Numbered from the stretch's first letter, positions 33,781 to 45,697 are shown. The stretch: 64,000 nt of DNA from Erythrobacter ani (GCF_019204025.1 NZ_JAGSPB010000002.1:806001-870000); one strand, 5' to 3'. The notes: a model not told the origin generated them from the letters alone. Translations and numbers: made by a program.

Positions 33781-33871
33781 AAGCGGACCCCTCGCGAGTC
33801 CCCTTGAGACAATAGAGCTGAACATTGCCGGTCCTGTCCCGCAGGCTTTGCCCATAGAAGCAAAGCCTTTT
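33781..33871 (+). repeat. downstream copy of the leader repeat with terminator-like hairpin
   Basis: The 65-bp conserved part (33781-33845) continues into GGCTTTGC/GCAAAGCC (33844-33867) followed by TTTTCT, an intrinsic terminator shape. A transcript from the promoter at 33742 would end here at about 95 nt unless it reads through into rpsL, so this is either an attenuator or a small RNA gene in front of the operon. Confidence 0.72.
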
Positions 33872-33953
33872 CTATTGGGGCGAACCTTCTCACGAAGGCG
33901 CGCTTGGTAGGGCATCCGTCAAAGTAACCCGGTGGCCGAAGGGTCCGATCTGG

Positions 33954-34037
33954 GTGGAGCGTTTCAGCTTGGTCGAATGGCCCCGCGCACAGGCTTTGCC
34001 CGTGCAGGCGAGGGCGCTTCTGCCAAGCTTCCTCCAC
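33954..34037 (+). promoter_or_regulatory. structured leader element just before rpsL
   Basis: GTGGAG (33954) pairs with CTCCAC (34032-34037) and AGCTTGG (33966-33972) with CCAAGCT (34023-34029), enclosing an inner GCAC/GTGC hairpin. It ends 47 nt before the rpsL start. Its position fits an autoregulatory site for a ribosomal protein of the operon, by analogy with S7 control of E. coli str. Confidence 0.5.
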
Positions 34038-34084
34038 GCATATCACTCCCAAGTCGCCGCCAATATAACGGTGAAGAGTAACTT

Positions 34085-34456
34085 ATGCCGACGATCAACC
34101 AGCTGGTCCGCAAGGGCCGCACTCCGCAGAAGGCCAAGTCCAAGGTCCCTGCGATGGAGCAGAACCCGCAGAAGCGCGGTGTCTGCACGCGCGTCTACAC
34201 CACGACGCCGAAGAAGCCGAACTCCGCTCTGCGTAAGGTCGCCAAGGTGCGCCTGACGAACCAGCGCGAAGTCATCTCCTACATCCCGGGCGAAGGCCAC
34301 AACCTGCAGGAGCACTCTGTTGTGCTCATCCGCGGCGGCCGTGTTCGCGACCTTCCCGGCGTTCGCTATCACGTCCTTCGCGGCGTGCTCGATACGCAAG
34401 GGGTCAAGGATCGCAAGCAATCCCGCTCGAAGTACGGCGCCAAGCGTCCGAAGTAA
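34085..34456 (+). CDS. rpsL: 30S ribosomal protein S12 (uS12)
   Basis: 123 residues. [12 protein letters not shown], the [24 protein letters not shown] decoding-site loop with both lysines whose mutation gives streptomycin resistance (wild type here), and [33 protein letters not shown] are all standard. It sits at the decoding centre of the 30S subunit. First gene of the str operon, preceded by a long structured leader. Confidence 0.98.
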   Translation: MPTINQLVRKGRTPQKAKSKVPAMEQNPQKRGVCTRVYTTTPKKPNSALRKVAKVRLTNQREVISYIPGEGHNLQEHSVVLIRGGRVRDLPGVRYHVLRGVLDTQGVKDRKQSRSKYGAKRPK

Positions 34457-34472
34457 TTGAGGCGCTGTGACG

Positions 34473-34536
34473 GGCCTCTCCTCCGCCCTTCTGCCATCAC
34501 GGATAATCTCCGGGTGGAAGGGCGGGGGAGAGGGCC
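34473..34536 (+). repeat. long inverted repeat between rpsL and rpsG
   Basis: A 19-nt left arm (34473-34491) pairs with 34517-34536 with one G-U pair and one bulged G. There is no T-run, so it is not a simple terminator. It may be an RNase III processing site or an mRNA-protecting hairpin inside the operon. Confidence 0.7.
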
Positions 34537-34591
34537 GGCACAGCCAGGACGCTCATGGATATGAGCGGACACTCCGAAGGAGTTTAGAAAT

Positions 34592-35062
34592 ATGTCACGT
34601 CGTCGTAGGCCCGAAAAGCGGGTTATCCTTCCTGATCCCAAGTTCGGTGATCAGGTTCTTTCGAAGTTCATGAACAACCTGATGCTGGACGGCAAGAAAG
34701 CCGTTGCAGAAGGTATCGTGTACAGCGCGTTCGAAACGGTCGAAGCCAAGGCCAAGACCGATCCGGTGCAGCTGTTCCACGACGCGCTCAACAATGTGAA
34801 GCCGCAGGTCGAAGTGCGCAGCCGCCGTGTCGGTGGTGCGACGTACCAGGTGCCGGTCGAGGTTCGCCCCGAGCGTGCCCAGGCTCTCGCCATCCGCTGG
34901 CTCATCGGTGCCGCGCGCGGTCGTCCTGAAACGACCATGAGCGCGCGTCTCTCGGGCGAGCTGATGGATGCCGCCAACAACCGCGGCAACGCCGTGAAGA
35001 AGCGCGAAGACACGCACCGCATGGCCGATGCGAACCGCGCGTTCTCGCACTACCGCTGGTAA
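34592..35062 (+). CDS. rpsG: 30S ribosomal protein S7 (uS7)
   Basis: 156 residues with [20 protein letters not shown] at the start and [24 protein letters not shown] in the core. S7 nucleates assembly of the 3' domain of 16S rRNA and in E. coli represses the str operon. GAAGGAG lies upstream of the ATG. Full length, no anomalies. Confidence 0.98.
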   Translation: MSRRRRPEKRVILPDPKFGDQVLSKFMNNLMLDGKKAVAEGIVYSAFETVEAKAKTDPVQLFHDALNNVKPQVEVRSRRVGGATYQVPVEVRPERAQALAIRWLIGAARGRPETTMSARLSGELMDAANNRGNAVKKREDTHRMADANRAFSHYRW

Positions 35063-35158
35063 GATTGTGGATGGGCGAGCGGCTGGTCCTGGCCACGTCT
35101 TTCGCCCGTCACAATCGTCACTATATGGGGAGCCGACCCGCTTCGCAGGCGGCCCCCA
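35063..35158 (+). promoter_or_regulatory. two hairpins between rpsG and fusA
   Basis: Directly after the rpsG stop, GATTGTG/CACAATC (35063-35069 with 35110-35116) closes an inner GGGCGA/TCGCCC stem. A second hairpin follows with TGGGG/CCCCA arms (about 35126-35158). Neither has a T-run. They probably affect mRNA processing or coupling between S7 and EF-G synthesis. Confidence 0.5.
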
Positions 35159-35179
35159 CTGACGCTTAAGGAATAAATT

Positions 35180-37273
<2,094 letters not shown>

Positions 37274-37364
37274 GCGAGCAAGCCGGTATAGGGGCGGCGC
37301 CTGATTCAGCGGGCACCGCCTTTCTCCCGCACGATTTCATTTTCTAACAGAGGTTATTTTCGAA

Positions 37365-38540
37365 ATGGCGAAGGAAAAATTTGAGCGGAACAAGCCGCAC
37401 GTAAACGTCGGCACCATCGGTCACGTTGACCATGGCAAGACCACGCTGACTGCGGCCATCACCAAGGTCATGGGTTCGGCTGTCGATTTCGCAAACATCG
37501 ACAAGGCTCCCGAAGAGCGCGAGCGCGGCATCACGATTTCGACGGCTCACGTCGAATACGAAACCGACGCACGTCACTATGCGCACGTCGATTGCCCGGG
37601 TCACGCCGACTACGTGAAGAACATGATCACCGGTGCCGCTCAGATGGACGGCGCGATCCTGGTTGTGAACGCTGCCGACGGCCCCATGCCGCAGACCCGC
37701 GAGCACATCCTGCTTGCCCGTCAGGTCGGTGTTCCGGCGCTGGTCGTTTACATGAACAAGGTTGACCAGGTCGACGACGAGGAAATCCTCGAACTCGTTG
37801 AACTCGAAGTTCGCGAATTGCTCAGCTCGTATGATTTCGATGGCGACAACATTCCGATCATCAAGGGTTCGGCTCTCGCCGCTCTCGAAGGCCGCGACGA
37901 AGAAATCGGCGAGAAGTCGATCCGCGAACTGATGGATGCTGTCGACAACCACATCCCGCAGCCCGATCGTCCGGTGGACAAAGACTTCCTGATGCCGATC
38001 GAAGACGTATTCTCGATCTCGGGTCGTGGTACGGTTGTCACCGGCCGTGTCGAAACCGGCAAGGTCAATGTTGGCGACGAAGTTGAAATCGTCGGCATCA
38101 AGGACACGCAGAAAACGACCGTTACCGGCGTTGAAATGTTCCGCAAGCTGCTCGATTCGGGTGAAGCTGGCGACAACATCGGCGCTCTGATCCGCGGCGT
38201 CGGCCGTGAAGATGTCGAGCGTGGTCAGGTTCTCGCGAAACCAGGTTCGGTTAATCCGCATACCGAGTTCAGCGCAGAAGTGTACGTTCTGTCGAAAGAC
38301 GAAGGTGGCCGTCACACACCATTCTTCGCGAACTACCGTCCGCAGTTCTACTTCCGCACCACCGACGTGACCGGCGAAGTAATCCTTCCCGACGGTACCG
38401 AGATGGTGATGCCGGGCGACAACGTAACGATCAACGTCAAGCTTATCGCACCGATCGCCATGGACGAAGGTCTTCGCTTCGCAATCCGCGAAGGCGGCCG
38501 TACCGTGGGTTCGGGCGTTGTGAGCTCGATCACGAAGTAA
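37365..38540 (+). CDS. tuf: translation elongation factor Tu
   Basis: 391 residues. [43 protein letters not shown] and [11 protein letters not shown] identify the GTPase; domains II and III follow with no gap. It delivers aminoacyl-tRNA to the ribosome and is the target of kirromycin-type drugs. AGAGG lies upstream of the ATG. It is followed by a very strong hairpin that should end the str operon. Confidence 0.98.
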   Translation: MAKEKFERNKPHVNVGTIGHVDHGKTTLTAAITKVMGSAVDFANIDKAPEERERGITISTAHVEYETDARHYAHVDCPGHADYVKNMITGAAQMDGAILVVNAADGPMPQTREHILLARQVGVPALVVYMNKVDQVDDEEILELVELEVRELLSSYDFDGDNIPIIKGSALAALEGRDEEIGEKSIRELMDAVDNHIPQPDRPVDKDFLMPIEDVFSISGRGTVVTGRVETGKVNVGDEVEIVGIKDTQKTTVTGVEMFRKLLDSGEAGDNIGALIRGVGREDVERGQVLAKPGSVNPHTEFSAEVYVLSKDEGGRHTPFFANYRPQFYFRTTDVTGEVILPDGTEMVMPGDNVTINVKLIAPIAMDEGLRFAIREGGRTVGSGVVSSITK

Positions 38541-38565
38541 GTCGCCGTTCCTTTCGGAGCGCATT

Positions 38566-38609
38566 AAATTCGGGGCCCGGTTCTCACCTGAGAGCCGGGC
38601 CCCAATTTA
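38566..38609 (+). terminator. strong hairpin ending the str operon
   Basis: AAATTCGGGGCCCGGTTCTC pairs with GAGAGCCGGGCCCCAATTT around a 4-nt loop, about 18 bp with one G-U pair. The U-rich part is short (AATTT), but the stem is very stable and lies 26 bp after the tuf stop. Confidence 0.7.
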
Positions 38610-38682
38610 TGTGAGGCGCGTTTTACCCATAGCGGTATCGGGCGCCTCGCAAGATTAGCGCGAAATTCGTAGGCTTTCGGGG

Positions 38683-38711
38683 TTGCCAGAATCTCCACGT
38701 CTACGTATATG
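38683..38711 (+). promoter_or_regulatory. promoter of the S10 operon
   Basis: TTGCCA (38683-38688) and TATATG (38706-38711) are 17 bp apart, a good sigma-70 type promoter. Transcription would start near 38718, giving a leader of about 135 nt before rpsJ that contains the 38809-38826 hairpin. Confidence 0.6.
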
Positions 38712-38852
38712 CGCGACCAAGCCAACGGGGATTCGTTTCCGTTGCAACGAAATTCATGGGGCCTCCCGTCCGGGAAACCGGGGAAACAGGGTGGGCCTTT
38801 TATTTTTGGGAGCGGTAAAACGCTCCTTGGCTCTTTCGCATCGGTATAGGTA

Positions 38853-39164
38853 ATGGAAGCACAGAATATCCGTATTCGCCTCAAGGCGTTCGACCATCGC
38901 GTTCTCGACCAGGCTACTGGAGAGATTGCAGACACAGCGCGTCGTACGGGTGCTCTTATTCGTGGCCCCATTCCCATGCCGACGCGTATCGAGAAGTTCA
39001 CTGTGAACCGCGGTCCGCACATCGACAAGAAGTCGCGCGAGCAGTTCGAGGTGCGCACCTACAAAAGACTGCTCGACATCGTGCAGCCGAACGCCCAGAC
39101 GGTCGATGCGCTGATGAAGCTCGATCTTGCTGCAGGCGTCAACGTCGAGATCAAGCTGGCCTAA
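38853..39164 (+). CDS. rpsJ: 30S ribosomal protein S10 (uS10)
   Basis: 103 residues. [20 protein letters not shown] and [36 protein letters not shown] are the standard S10/NusE sequence. It is both a 30S head protein and an antitermination factor with NusB. First gene of the S10 operon; the ribosome site before the ATG is weak. Confidence 0.98.
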   Translation: MEAQNIRIRLKAFDHRVLDQATGEIADTARRTGALIRGPIPMPTRIEKFTVNRGPHIDKKSREQFEVRTYKRLLDIVQPNAQTVDALMKLDLAAGVNVEIKLA

Positions 39165-39421
39165 GCCGCTTTTTCGACCGGTCTTTCTGGACGGACCTTA
39201 AACCGCCAGGCGATTTCGGGGCTCCAACGGCCCCGTCGATCTGAAACCGGATCGGCAAGACATTGGGATACCGCCGGTTCTAACCGGGCTGCGTCCCCCG
39301 TCTAGCCAAACTGCCCGACAGGGCGGGGCGGCACTCAGCCCGGACGGGGCGATGCATGACAATTTGGGCTGGCAAGCACCTTGGGATGGTCCCTTGGTGC
39401 CTCTGTGTAGGAGTTTAGACG
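39165..39421 (+). promoter_or_regulatory. structured 257-nt spacer between rpsJ and rplC
   Basis: Unusually long for a spacer inside a ribosomal operon. It has several hairpins, including CGGGGC/GCCCCG (about 39217-39234) and AGCACC/GGTGCC (about 39375-39401) just before the rplC ribosome site. A translational control site for L3/L4 or an internal promoter are the two likely uses; no ORF is convincing. Confidence 0.45.
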
Positions 39422-40234
39422 ATGCGCACAGGCGTGATCGCAAAGAAGGTAGGGATGACCCGCCTCTTTCAGGAGGACGGACGGCACGTGCCCGTTACGG
39501 TTCTCGCTCTGGAAGATTGCCAGGTCGTCTCGCACCGCACCGCAGATACGGACGGCTATTTCGCAGTCCAGCTGGGTGCAGGCGAAGCAAAACAGAAAAA
39601 CGTGGCGAAGCCGCAGCGCGAGCATTTCGGCAAGGCCGGTGTCGGGCTGAAGAAGCGCGTTGCAGAATTCCGGGTCGAAAGCGAAGAAGGGCTGCCGCCA
39701 GTCGGTGCTCTGATCAGCGCCGATCACTTCGTTGCCGGCCAGAAAGTTGACATCACCGGTCACACCCAGGGTAAAGGCTTTGCCGGCGCCATGAAGCGTT
39801 GGGGCTTTGGTGGTCTTCGCGCAACGCACGGCGTCTCGATCTCACACCGTTCGCACGGTTCGACGGGTAACCGTCAGGATCCAGGGCGTGTGTTCAAGGG
39901 TAAGAAAATGGCCGGTCACATGGGTGATCGCCAGCGTACCCAGATGAACCTCGAAGTGGTTCGTACCGATGCTGACCGCGGCCTGATCTTCGTAAAGGGT
40001 TCGGTCCCTGGTTCGAAGAATGGCTGGCTGCTGGTTCGCGACGCGATCAAGCTTGCCGCCGCTGACGATCTTCCGTTCCCGGCAGCGCTCGTCGAAACGG
40101 CTGCGCCGCAGACCGAAGCCGAGGCTCCGAAAGGCGAGACCATCGAAACCCCGTCGCAGGGCGAAGAAGCAGCCGCAGGCGATTGCGCCCCGGCAGCCGA
40201 CGCTCCCGCCGGCGACGAGAAGAAGGAAGACTAA
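39422..40234 (+). CDS. rplC: 50S ribosomal protein L3 (uL3) with acidic tail
   Basis: 270 residues, longer than the E. coli protein (209). [20 protein letters not shown] starts it, [52 protein letters not shown] is the conserved central loop near the peptidyl transferase centre. The extra length is a C-terminal tail of about 45 Ala/Glu-rich residues that should be disordered. TAGGAG lies upstream. Confidence 0.97.
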   Translation: MRTGVIAKKVGMTRLFQEDGRHVPVTVLALEDCQVVSHRTADTDGYFAVQLGAGEAKQKNVAKPQREHFGKAGVGLKKRVAEFRVESEEGLPPVGALISADHFVAGQKVDITGHTQGKGFAGAMKRWGFGGLRATHGVSISHRSHGSTGNRQDPGRVFKGKKMAGHMGDRQRTQMNLEVVRTDADRGLIFVKGSVPGSKNGWLLVRDAIKLAAADDLPFPAALVETAAPQTEAEAPKGETIETPSQGEEAAAGDCAPAADAPAGDEKKED

Positions 40235-40237
40235 GCC

Positions 40238-40861
40238 ATGAAGGTGAAGGTCCAGAAAATCGACGGGAAGGCGTCGGGTGACATCGAGCTGAGCGATGCC
40301 GTATTCGGCGTCGAGCCGCGCGCAGACATCCTGCACCGTGTTGTCACCTGGCAGCTCGAAAACCGCCGTGCGACCGCACGTCCCACGCGTGAGCGTTCGG
40401 ACGTTGCCCGCACCGGCAAGAAATATGGCCCGCAAAAAGGTTCGGGCGGCGCTCGTCACGGCGATCGCGGCGCTCCGATCTTTATCGGCGGCGGTAAGGC
40501 CCATGGCGCGCGGAAGCGTGATTTCAACCAGTCGCTGAACAAGAAAATCCGCGCACTCGGTCTGAAAATGGCGCTTTCGAGCAAGGCGAAGGACGGCCTT
40601 GTTGTCCTCGACAGCCTCACGCTGAAAGAAGCCAAGACGCAGACGCTCAAAGGTCACCTCGCCAAGCACGGCTTTGCCGGCAAGGTGCTCGTGATCGACG
40701 GCGAAAGTGTTGACGACGGCTTCAAGAAGGCTGCCGGCAACCTTCCGGGCGTGAACGTGCTCCCGGCAGCGGGTGCCAACGTCTACGACATTCTCAACCA
40801 CGACACGCTGGTCCTGACCAAGGACGCTGTCGAAAAGCTGGAGGCGCGCTTCAATGGCTAA
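40238..40861 (+). CDS. rplD: 50S ribosomal protein L4 (uL4)
   Basis: 207 residues. The exit-tunnel loop is intact ([44 protein letters not shown]), where macrolide-resistance changes arise. L4 in E. coli also represses the S10 operon. It starts 3 bp after rplC stops and overlaps rplW by 8 bp. Confidence 0.98.
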   Translation: MKVKVQKIDGKASGDIELSDAVFGVEPRADILHRVVTWQLENRRATARPTRERSDVARTGKKYGPQKGSGGARHGDRGAPIFIGGGKAHGARKRDFNQSLNKKIRALGLKMALSSKAKDGLVVLDSLTLKEAKTQTLKGHLAKHGFAGKVLVIDGESVDDGFKKAAGNLPGVNVLPAAGANVYDILNHDTLVLTKDAVEKLEARFNG

Positions 40862-41162
40862 GAAAGATGGCATCGATGCGCGTCACTACGACGTGATCCT
40901 GGCCCCGCACATCACCGAAAAGTCGACTATGGCTTCGGAGAACAACGCGGTGGTTTTCAAGGTGGCGAATGACGCGACTAAGCCGCAGATCAAAGAAGCG
41001 GTTGAGGCGATCTACGACAAGAAGGTCGTCGCGGTGAACACCATTCTCACCAAAGGCAAGACGAAGCGCTGGAGGGGCAAGCCCTACAAGCGTTCGGATT
41101 TCAAAAAGGCTGTCGTGAGGCTCGCTGATGGCGAGATGATCGACATCACCAGCGGTATTTGA
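40854..41162 (+). CDS. rplW: 50S ribosomal protein L23 (uL23)
   Basis: 102 residues. [47 protein letters not shown] is the L23 core; [21 protein letters not shown] ends it. It lines the tunnel exit and is the docking site for trigger factor and SRP. The start overlaps rplD by 8 bp, consistent with translational coupling. Confidence 0.98.
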   Translation: MAKKDGIDARHYDVILAPHITEKSTMASENNAVVFKVANDATKPQIKEAVEAIYDKKVVAVNTILTKGKTKRWRGKPYKRSDFKKAVVRLADGEMIDITSGI

Positions 41163-41170
41163 GGCGGATC

Positions 41171-42007
41171 ATGGCACTCAAGAACTATAAACCAACGAGC
41201 CCCGCGCGCCGCGGCCTCATCCTGATCGACAAGTCCGGTCTCCACAAAGGTGGACCGGTCAAGTCGCTCACTGAAGGCAAGCGCAAGACGGGCGGTCGTA
41301 ACAATAAAGGCCATGTCACCTCGCGTGGTATCGCCGGCGGTCACAAGCAGAAGTACCGCTTCATCGATTTCAAACGGCGCAAGTGGGATGTTCCCGCGAC
41401 TGTCGAACGGATCGAATACGACCCGAACCGCACGGCTTTCATCGCTCTTCTGAAATACGAAGACGGCGAACTGGCTTACATCCTCTGCCCGCAGCGTCTC
41501 GCTGTCGGTGATACTGTTCTTGCCGGCGAGAAGGTCGATACGAAGCCGGGCAATGCCATGCTTCTGGGCCAGATGCCGGTCGGCACCATCTGTCACAATG
41601 TAGAGATGAAGCCGGGCAAGGGCGGCCAGATCGCTCGCAGTGCTGGCACTTATGTCCAGCTCGTCGGCCGTGACCGCGGCATGGTTATCGTCCGCCTGAA
41701 CTCGGGCGAGCAGCGTTATCTGCGTTCCGATTGCATGGGAACGGTTGGCGCGGTTTCGAACCCCGACAACCAGAACCAGAATTTCGGCAAGGCCGGTCGC
41801 ACCCGCTGGAAGGGTCGCCGTCCGCTCACACGCGGTGTCGCAAAGAACCCGGTCGATCACCCCCATGGTGGTGGTGAAGGTCGTACGTCAGGTGGCCGTC
41901 ATCCGGTGACCCCGTGGGGCAAACCGACCAAGGGTGCCCGCACTCGTAAGAACAAGCAGACGGACAAGATGATCATCCGTTCGCGTCACGCGAAGAAGAA
42001 GAGGTAA
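41171..42007 (+). CDS. rplB: 50S ribosomal protein L2 (uL2)
   Basis: 278 residues. [15 protein letters not shown] starts it and [39 protein letters not shown] with the conserved histidine close to the peptidyl transferase centre ends it. The frame is open to 41159, but ATG 41171 with GAGGCGG upstream is the family start. Confidence 0.98.
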   Translation: MALKNYKPTSPARRGLILIDKSGLHKGGPVKSLTEGKRKTGGRNNKGHVTSRGIAGGHKQKYRFIDFKRRKWDVPATVERIEYDPNRTAFIALLKYEDGELAYILCPQRLAVGDTVLAGEKVDTKPGNAMLLGQMPVGTICHNVEMKPGKGGQIARSAGTYVQLVGRDRGMVIVRLNSGEQRYLRSDCMGTVGAVSNPDNQNQNFGKAGRTRWKGRRPLTRGVAKNPVDHPHGGGEGRTSGGRHPVTPWGKPTKGARTRKNKQTDKMIIRSRHAKKKR

Positions 42008-42013
42008 GACACG

Positions 42014-42289
42014 ATGGCACGTTCCGTATGGAAAGGTCCGTTTGTCGAGCTCAGCCTGCTCAAAAAGGCAGAGGACGCACAGGAAGCTGGCAGCAGCAAG
42101 CCGATCAAGACCTGGTCGCGCCGCTCCACAATCCTGCCGCAGTTCGTTGGGCTGACCTTCAACGTTTATAACGGACAGAAATTCATTCCCGTCTCCGTTT
42201 CGGAAGAAATGGTCGGCCACAAGCTCGGTGAATTCGCGCCAACGCGCAGCTTCCCCGGTCATGCTGCCGACAAGAAGGGCAAGCGCTAA
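42014..42289 (+). CDS. rpsS: 30S ribosomal protein S19 (uS19)
   Basis: 91 residues: [47 protein letters not shown] and [17 protein letters not shown] are standard S19. It sits in the 30S head near the A site. The stop TAA overlaps the rplV ATG by 1 bp (TAATG). Confidence 0.98.
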   Translation: MARSVWKGPFVELSLLKKAEDAQEAGSSKPIKTWSRRSTILPQFVGLTFNVYNGQKFIPVSVSEEMVGHKLGEFAPTRSFPGHAADKKGKR

Positions 42290-42672
42290 TGAGCAAGGCA
42301 AAATCACCACGCCGCGTTGCGGATAACGAGGCTCTGGCTGTCGGTACGCAGATTCGCGGTTCGGCGCAGAAGCTGAATCTCGTTGCGCAGCTGATTCGCG
42401 GCAAGAAGGCCGAAGAAGCCTTGAACATCCTTTCCTTCTCCAAGAAGGCGATGGCCAAGGATGCCAGCAAGGTTCTCGCATCGGCGATCGCCAACGCGGA
42501 AAACAACCACGATCTCGATGTCGACGCGCTCGTCGTGGCCGAGGCTTCGGTTGGCAAGGCGATCACCATGAAGCGGTTCCACACACGTGGCCGTGGTAAG
42601 TCGACCCGTATCCTGAAGCCGTTCAGCAAGCTGCGTATCGTGGTTCGCGAACAGGAAGAAGAAGAGGCGTAA
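42289..42672 (+). CDS. rplV: 50S ribosomal protein L22 (uL22)
   Basis: 127 residues. [27 protein letters not shown] and the beta-hairpin [33 protein letters not shown] reach into the exit tunnel. A few extra acidic residues are at the C-terminus. It is tightly coupled to rpsS (1-bp overlap) and rpsC (1-bp gap). Confidence 0.98.
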   Translation: MSKAKSPRRVADNEALAVGTQIRGSAQKLNLVAQLIRGKKAEEALNILSFSKKAMAKDASKVLASAIANAENNHDLDVDALVVAEASVGKAITMKRFHTRGRGKSTRILKPFSKLRIVVREQEEEEA

Positions 42673-42673
42673 G

Positions 42674-43369
42674 ATGGGCCAGAAGAGCAATCCGATCGGT
42701 CTGCGCCTGCAGATCAACCGCACCTGGGACAGCCGCTGGTACGCCGAAGGGCGTGACTATGCCGCGCTGCTCAGCGAAGATATCAAGATCCGCAAGTACA
42801 TCGTCGAGAATCTGACACAGGCAGCGATTTCGAAGGTTGTGATTGAGCGTCCGGCCAAGCTGTGCCGCATCTCGATCTACGCGGCTCGCCCCGGTGTCAT
42901 CATCGGCAAGAAAGGCGCAGACATCGAAAAGCTGCGTCAGAAGCTTGCCACGATGACCGAAAGCGAAGTGAAGCTGAACATCGTCGAAATCCGCAAGCCG
43001 GAAATCGATGCGAAGCTCGTCGCTCAGGGTATCGCTGACCAGCTGGTTCGCCGTGTGGCTTTCCGTCGCGCGATGAAGCGCGCCATGCAGTCGGCCATGC
43101 GTCTCGGTGCGGAAGGCATCAAGATCGTGTGCGGCGGCCGTCTCGGCGGTGCTGAAATCGCCCGTGTCGAGCAGTACCGCGAAGGTCGCGTTCCGCTCCA
43201 TACGCTGCGCGCCAACATCGATTACGCTGAAACCGAAGCGCTGACTGCATACGGCATCATCGGCATCAAGGTTTGGGTCTTTAAGGGCGAAATTCTCGCT
43301 CACGATCCGACCGCACAGGACCGATTGATGATGGAATCGCAGACCTCCGGCGTTCGTCCGGCTCGCTGA
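42674..43369 (+). CDS. rpsC: 30S ribosomal protein S3 (uS3)
   Basis: 231 residues. [22 protein letters not shown] opens it; the KH domain holds [18 protein letters not shown]; the C-terminal half has [32 protein letters not shown]. It contributes to the mRNA entry channel and helicase activity. Full length. Confidence 0.98.
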   Translation: MGQKSNPIGLRLQINRTWDSRWYAEGRDYAALLSEDIKIRKYIVENLTQAAISKVVIERPAKLCRISIYAARPGVIIGKKGADIEKLRQKLATMTESEVKLNIVEIRKPEIDAKLVAQGIADQLVRRVAFRRAMKRAMQSAMRLGAEGIKIVCGGRLGGAEIARVEQYREGRVPLHTLRANIDYAETEALTAYGIIGIKVWVFKGEILAHDPTAQDRLMMESQTSGVRPAR

Positions 43370-43390
43370 TTGCAGGATTAGGAAAAAGCC

Positions 43391-43825
43391 ATGCTGCAAC
43401 CGAAGAAAACCAAGTACCGCAAGGCCTTCAAGGGCCGGATCAAGGGCGACGCAAAGGGCGGCACCACGCTGAACTTTGGCTCCTATGGTCTGAAAGCTCT
43501 CGAACCGGAGCGGATCACCGCACGCCAGATCGAAGCGGCTCGCCGCGCGATCACGCGTCACATGAAGCGTCAGGGTCGTCTCTGGATCCGCGTGTTCCCG
43601 GATGTGCCCGTGTCCAAGAAGCCTGCCGAAGTTCGTCAGGGTAAGGGCAAAGGCTCGGTCGAATACTGGGCTGCTCGGGTAAAGCCGGGCCGGATCCTGT
43701 TCGAGCTCGACGGCGTTTCGGGACCGATCGCAGCAGCCGCTTTCGAGCGCGCCGCGATGAAGCTTCCGATCAAGACCAAAGTCGTCGCCCGTCTGGGTGA
43801 CACCAGCCACCTGGGAGGCGAATGA
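43391..43825 (+). CDS. rplP: 50S ribosomal protein L16 (uL16)
   Basis: 144 residues. [24 protein letters not shown] and [27 protein letters not shown] are the L16 core, and [17 protein letters not shown] includes the arginine that is hydroxylated by YcfD in some bacteria. It binds near the A-site tRNA elbow. Its stop overlaps the rpmC start region. Confidence 0.98.
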   Translation: MLQPKKTKYRKAFKGRIKGDAKGGTTLNFGSYGLKALEPERITARQIEAARRAITRHMKRQGRLWIRVFPDVPVSKKPAEVRQGKGKGSVEYWAARVKPGRILFELDGVSGPIAAAAFERAAMKLPIKTKVVARLGDTSHLGGE

Positions 43826-44037
43826 TGGCCGATATCGAAGATCTTCGCACGAAGACCGATGATCAGCTGAGCACGGAACTGACCGAGCTCAAGCGCGAGC
43901 AGTACAACCTGCGTTTCCAGTCGGCGACCAACCAGCTGGAGAAGCCTTCGCGTATTCGCGAGGTGCGCCGCAATATCGCGCAGATAAAAACGCTGCAAAA
44001 CGAGCGTGCGGTCAAAGCCGCCGCTGAAAAGGCGTAA
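43825..44037 (+). CDS. rpmC: 50S ribosomal protein L29 (uL29)
   Basis: 70 residues. [52 protein letters not shown] is the L29 helical hairpin. The sequence reads ATGATGG; the second ATG (43825) has better spacing to GGGAGG than the first (43822). L29 lies at the tunnel exit beside L23. Confidence 0.96.
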   Translation: MADIEDLRTKTDDQLSTELTELKREQYNLRFQSATNQLEKPSRIREVRRNIAQIKTLQNERAVKAAAEKA

Positions 44038-44047
44038 GGAGCAGACA

Positions 44048-44350
44048 ATGCCGAAACGTATCCTCGTCGGGACTGTCACCTCCGACAAGACCGACAAGAC
44101 CGTGACCGTGCTGGTCGAACGGAAGGTGAAACACCCGCTTTACGGGAAGATCATTCGCCGTTCGAAGAAGTACCACGCTCACGACGAGAAGAACGAATTT
44201 TCCATGGGCGACATCGTCCGGATCGAGGAGACCAAGCCGATCTCCAAGACCAAGACTTGGGCTGTGAAGGATCGGGTAGTTGCCGGCGGTACGCAGGCAG
44301 TCGAGGCCGATCTCGAAGTCGCCGAAGCCACCCCCGGTGGTGCCGAGTAA
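44048..44350 (+). CDS. rpsQ: 30S ribosomal protein S17 (uS17)
   Basis: 100 residues. [34 protein letters not shown] starts the OB fold; [12 protein letters not shown] follows, then a short acidic tail. AAGGAG precedes ATG 44048; the frame is open further back into rpmC. Last gene of the S10 operon by the E. coli scheme. Confidence 0.98.
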   Translation: MPKRILVGTVTSDKTDKTVTVLVERKVKHPLYGKIIRRSKKYHAHDEKNEFSMGDIVRIEETKPISKTKTWAVKDRVVAGGTQAVEADLEVAEATPGGAE

Positions 44351-44432
44351 TTTGACGTAGGAACTCCCGGGCGGGTTTTCGGTCTCTAAGGCCCAAAGCA
44401 AGTCCCGGAAAGCCAAGAGAAGGAACGGATCA

Positions 44433-44801
44433 ATGATCCAGATGCAATCCAATCTCGACGTCGCGGACAACAGCGGCGCAAAGCGCGTCCAGTGCATTAA
44501 AGTGCTGGGTGGGTCGAAGCGCCGGTTTGCCTCCGTTGGCGACGTGATCGTGGTTTCCGTGAAGGAAGCTCAACCGCGCGCAAAGGTCAAAAAGGGCGAT
44601 GTTCATCGCGCCGTGATCGTTCGCACCAAGAAGGACGTTCGTCGTCCCGATGGCAGCGTGATCCGCTTTGACAGCAACGCTGCGGTCCTCGTGAACAAGA
44701 GCGAAGAGCCGATCGGCACTCGTATCTTTGGCCCGGTTGTGCGCGAACTGCGCGGCCGCGGCTTCATGAAGATCATCTCGCTCGCACCGGAGGTGCTCTA
44801 A
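44433..44801 (+). CDS. rplN: 50S ribosomal protein L14 (uL14)
   Basis: 122 residues: [31 protein letters not shown] and [24 protein letters not shown] are standard. It contacts S-subunit rRNA at an intersubunit bridge and binds the silencing factor RsfS. GAGAAGGA precedes the ATG; an 82-bp spacer separates it from rpsQ. Confidence 0.98.
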   Translation: MIQMQSNLDVADNSGAKRVQCIKVLGGSKRRFASVGDVIVVSVKEAQPRAKVKKGDVHRAVIVRTKKDVRRPDGSVIRFDSNAAVLVNKSEEPIGTRIFGPVVRELRGRGFMKIISLAPEVL

Positions 44802-44802
44802 G

Positions 44803-45123
44803 ATGGCATCCGCTAAGATCAAGAAGGGCGACAAGGTTGTCGTGCTTTCGGGCAAGGACAAGGGCCGCACCGGCACCGTCCAGCAGGTCTTGCCGAAAGA
44901 TGGCAAGATCGTTGTCGAAGGCATCAATGTCGTCGCTCGTCACCGCAAGCCGAGCCAGCAGAACCCACAAGGTGGCATCGACCGTTTTCCGGCCCCGATG
45001 CACATCGCCAAGGTTGCTGTGGCCGATCCCAAGGATGATGCGCCCACCCGTGTCCGCTTCGAAATGAAGGACGGCAAGAAGGTGCGCGTTGCCGTAAAGA
45101 GTGGGGAGACCATCGATGGCTGA
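44803..45123 (+). CDS. rplX: 50S ribosomal protein L24 (uL24)
   Basis: 106 residues. The KOW motif is [40 protein letters not shown]24 is an assembly initiator of the 50S subunit. It starts 1 bp after rplN stops and overlaps rplE by 8 bp. Confidence 0.98.
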   Translation: MASAKIKKGDKVVVLSGKDKGRTGTVQQVLPKDGKIVVEGINVVARHRKPSQQNPQGGIDRFPAPMHIAKVAVADPKDDAPTRVRFEMKDGKKVRVAVKSGETIDG

Positions 45124-45697
45124 TTACACTCCACGCATGAAGTCCCGCTTTGAGGACGAGATCGTCAAGGCGATGACTGAAAAGTTCGGTTACACCAACC
45201 GTCTCCAGGTCCCGCGCCTCGAGAAGGTCACTCTCAATATGGGTGTGGGCGAAGCGAGCCAGGACAAGAAAAAGGTCCAGATCGCTGCTGAGGAAATGGC
45301 GCTGATCGCCGGTCAGAAGCCGGTTATCACCAAGGCGAAGAAGTCGATTGCACAGTTCAAGCTGCGCGAAGGCATGCCGATCGGCTGCAAGGTTACCTTG
45401 CGCCGCGACCGCATGTACGAATTCATGGATCGTCTCGTAACCATCGCAATGCCACGCATCCGCGACTTTCGCGGGCTCAACCCGAAGTCGTTCGACGGTC
45501 GCGGCAATTACGCGATGGGTCTCAAGGAACAGATCGTGTTCCCGGAGATCAGCTACGACAAGATCGAAAAAGTTCGCGGCATGGACATCATCGTGACCAC
45601 GACCGCGAACACCGATGAAGAGGCGCGCGAATTGCTGCGTCTTTTCGGCTTCCCTTTCCAGGGCGAAGCCAAGAGCGAACAGAAAGAAGCGGCGTGA
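45116..45697 (+). CDS. rplE: 50S ribosomal protein L5 (uL5)
   Basis: 193 residues. [52 protein letters not shown] and [30 protein letters not shown] are the L5 blocks. It binds 5S rRNA and contacts P-site tRNA. ATG 45116 overlaps the end of rplX. A short charged tail follows the core. Confidence 0.98.
   Translation: MADYTPRMKSRFEDEIVKAMTEKFGYTNRLQVPRLEKVTLNMGVGEASQDKKKVQIAAEEMALIAGQKPVITKAKKSIAQFKLREGMPIGCKVTLRRDRMYEFMDRLVTIAMPRIRDFRGLNPKSFDGRGNYAMGLKEQIVFPEISYDKIEKVRGMDIIVTTTANTDEEARELLRLFGFPFQGEAKSEQKEAA

Larger units (their letters stand above)
33682..34084. other. regulatory region upstream of rpsL
   Basis: 403 bp without a gene. It contains a good promoter (33742-33770), the leader repeat with terminator-like hairpin (33781-33871), and a nested stem structure (33954-34037) just before rpsL. 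Altogether this is a leader of about 300 nt for the str operon. Confidence 0.7.
38541..38852. other. spacer between tuf and rpsJ
   Basis: 312 bp holding the tuf terminator-like hairpin (38566-38609), a GAGGCGC/GCGCCTC stem (about 38613-38647), a promoter-like pair at 38683-38711, and a small GGAGCG/CGCTCC hairpin (38809-38826) close to the rpsJ start. It separates str from the S10 operon as a new transcription unit. No gene is seen. Confidence 0.65.

Noticed and set aside
37344..38564. Long antisense open frame across tuf
   Set aside because: It is the shadow of a highly biased gene on the other strand; no ribosome site, no recognisable domain. The same holds for the long antisense frames over fusA, rplC-rplD, secY and rpsC-rplP.
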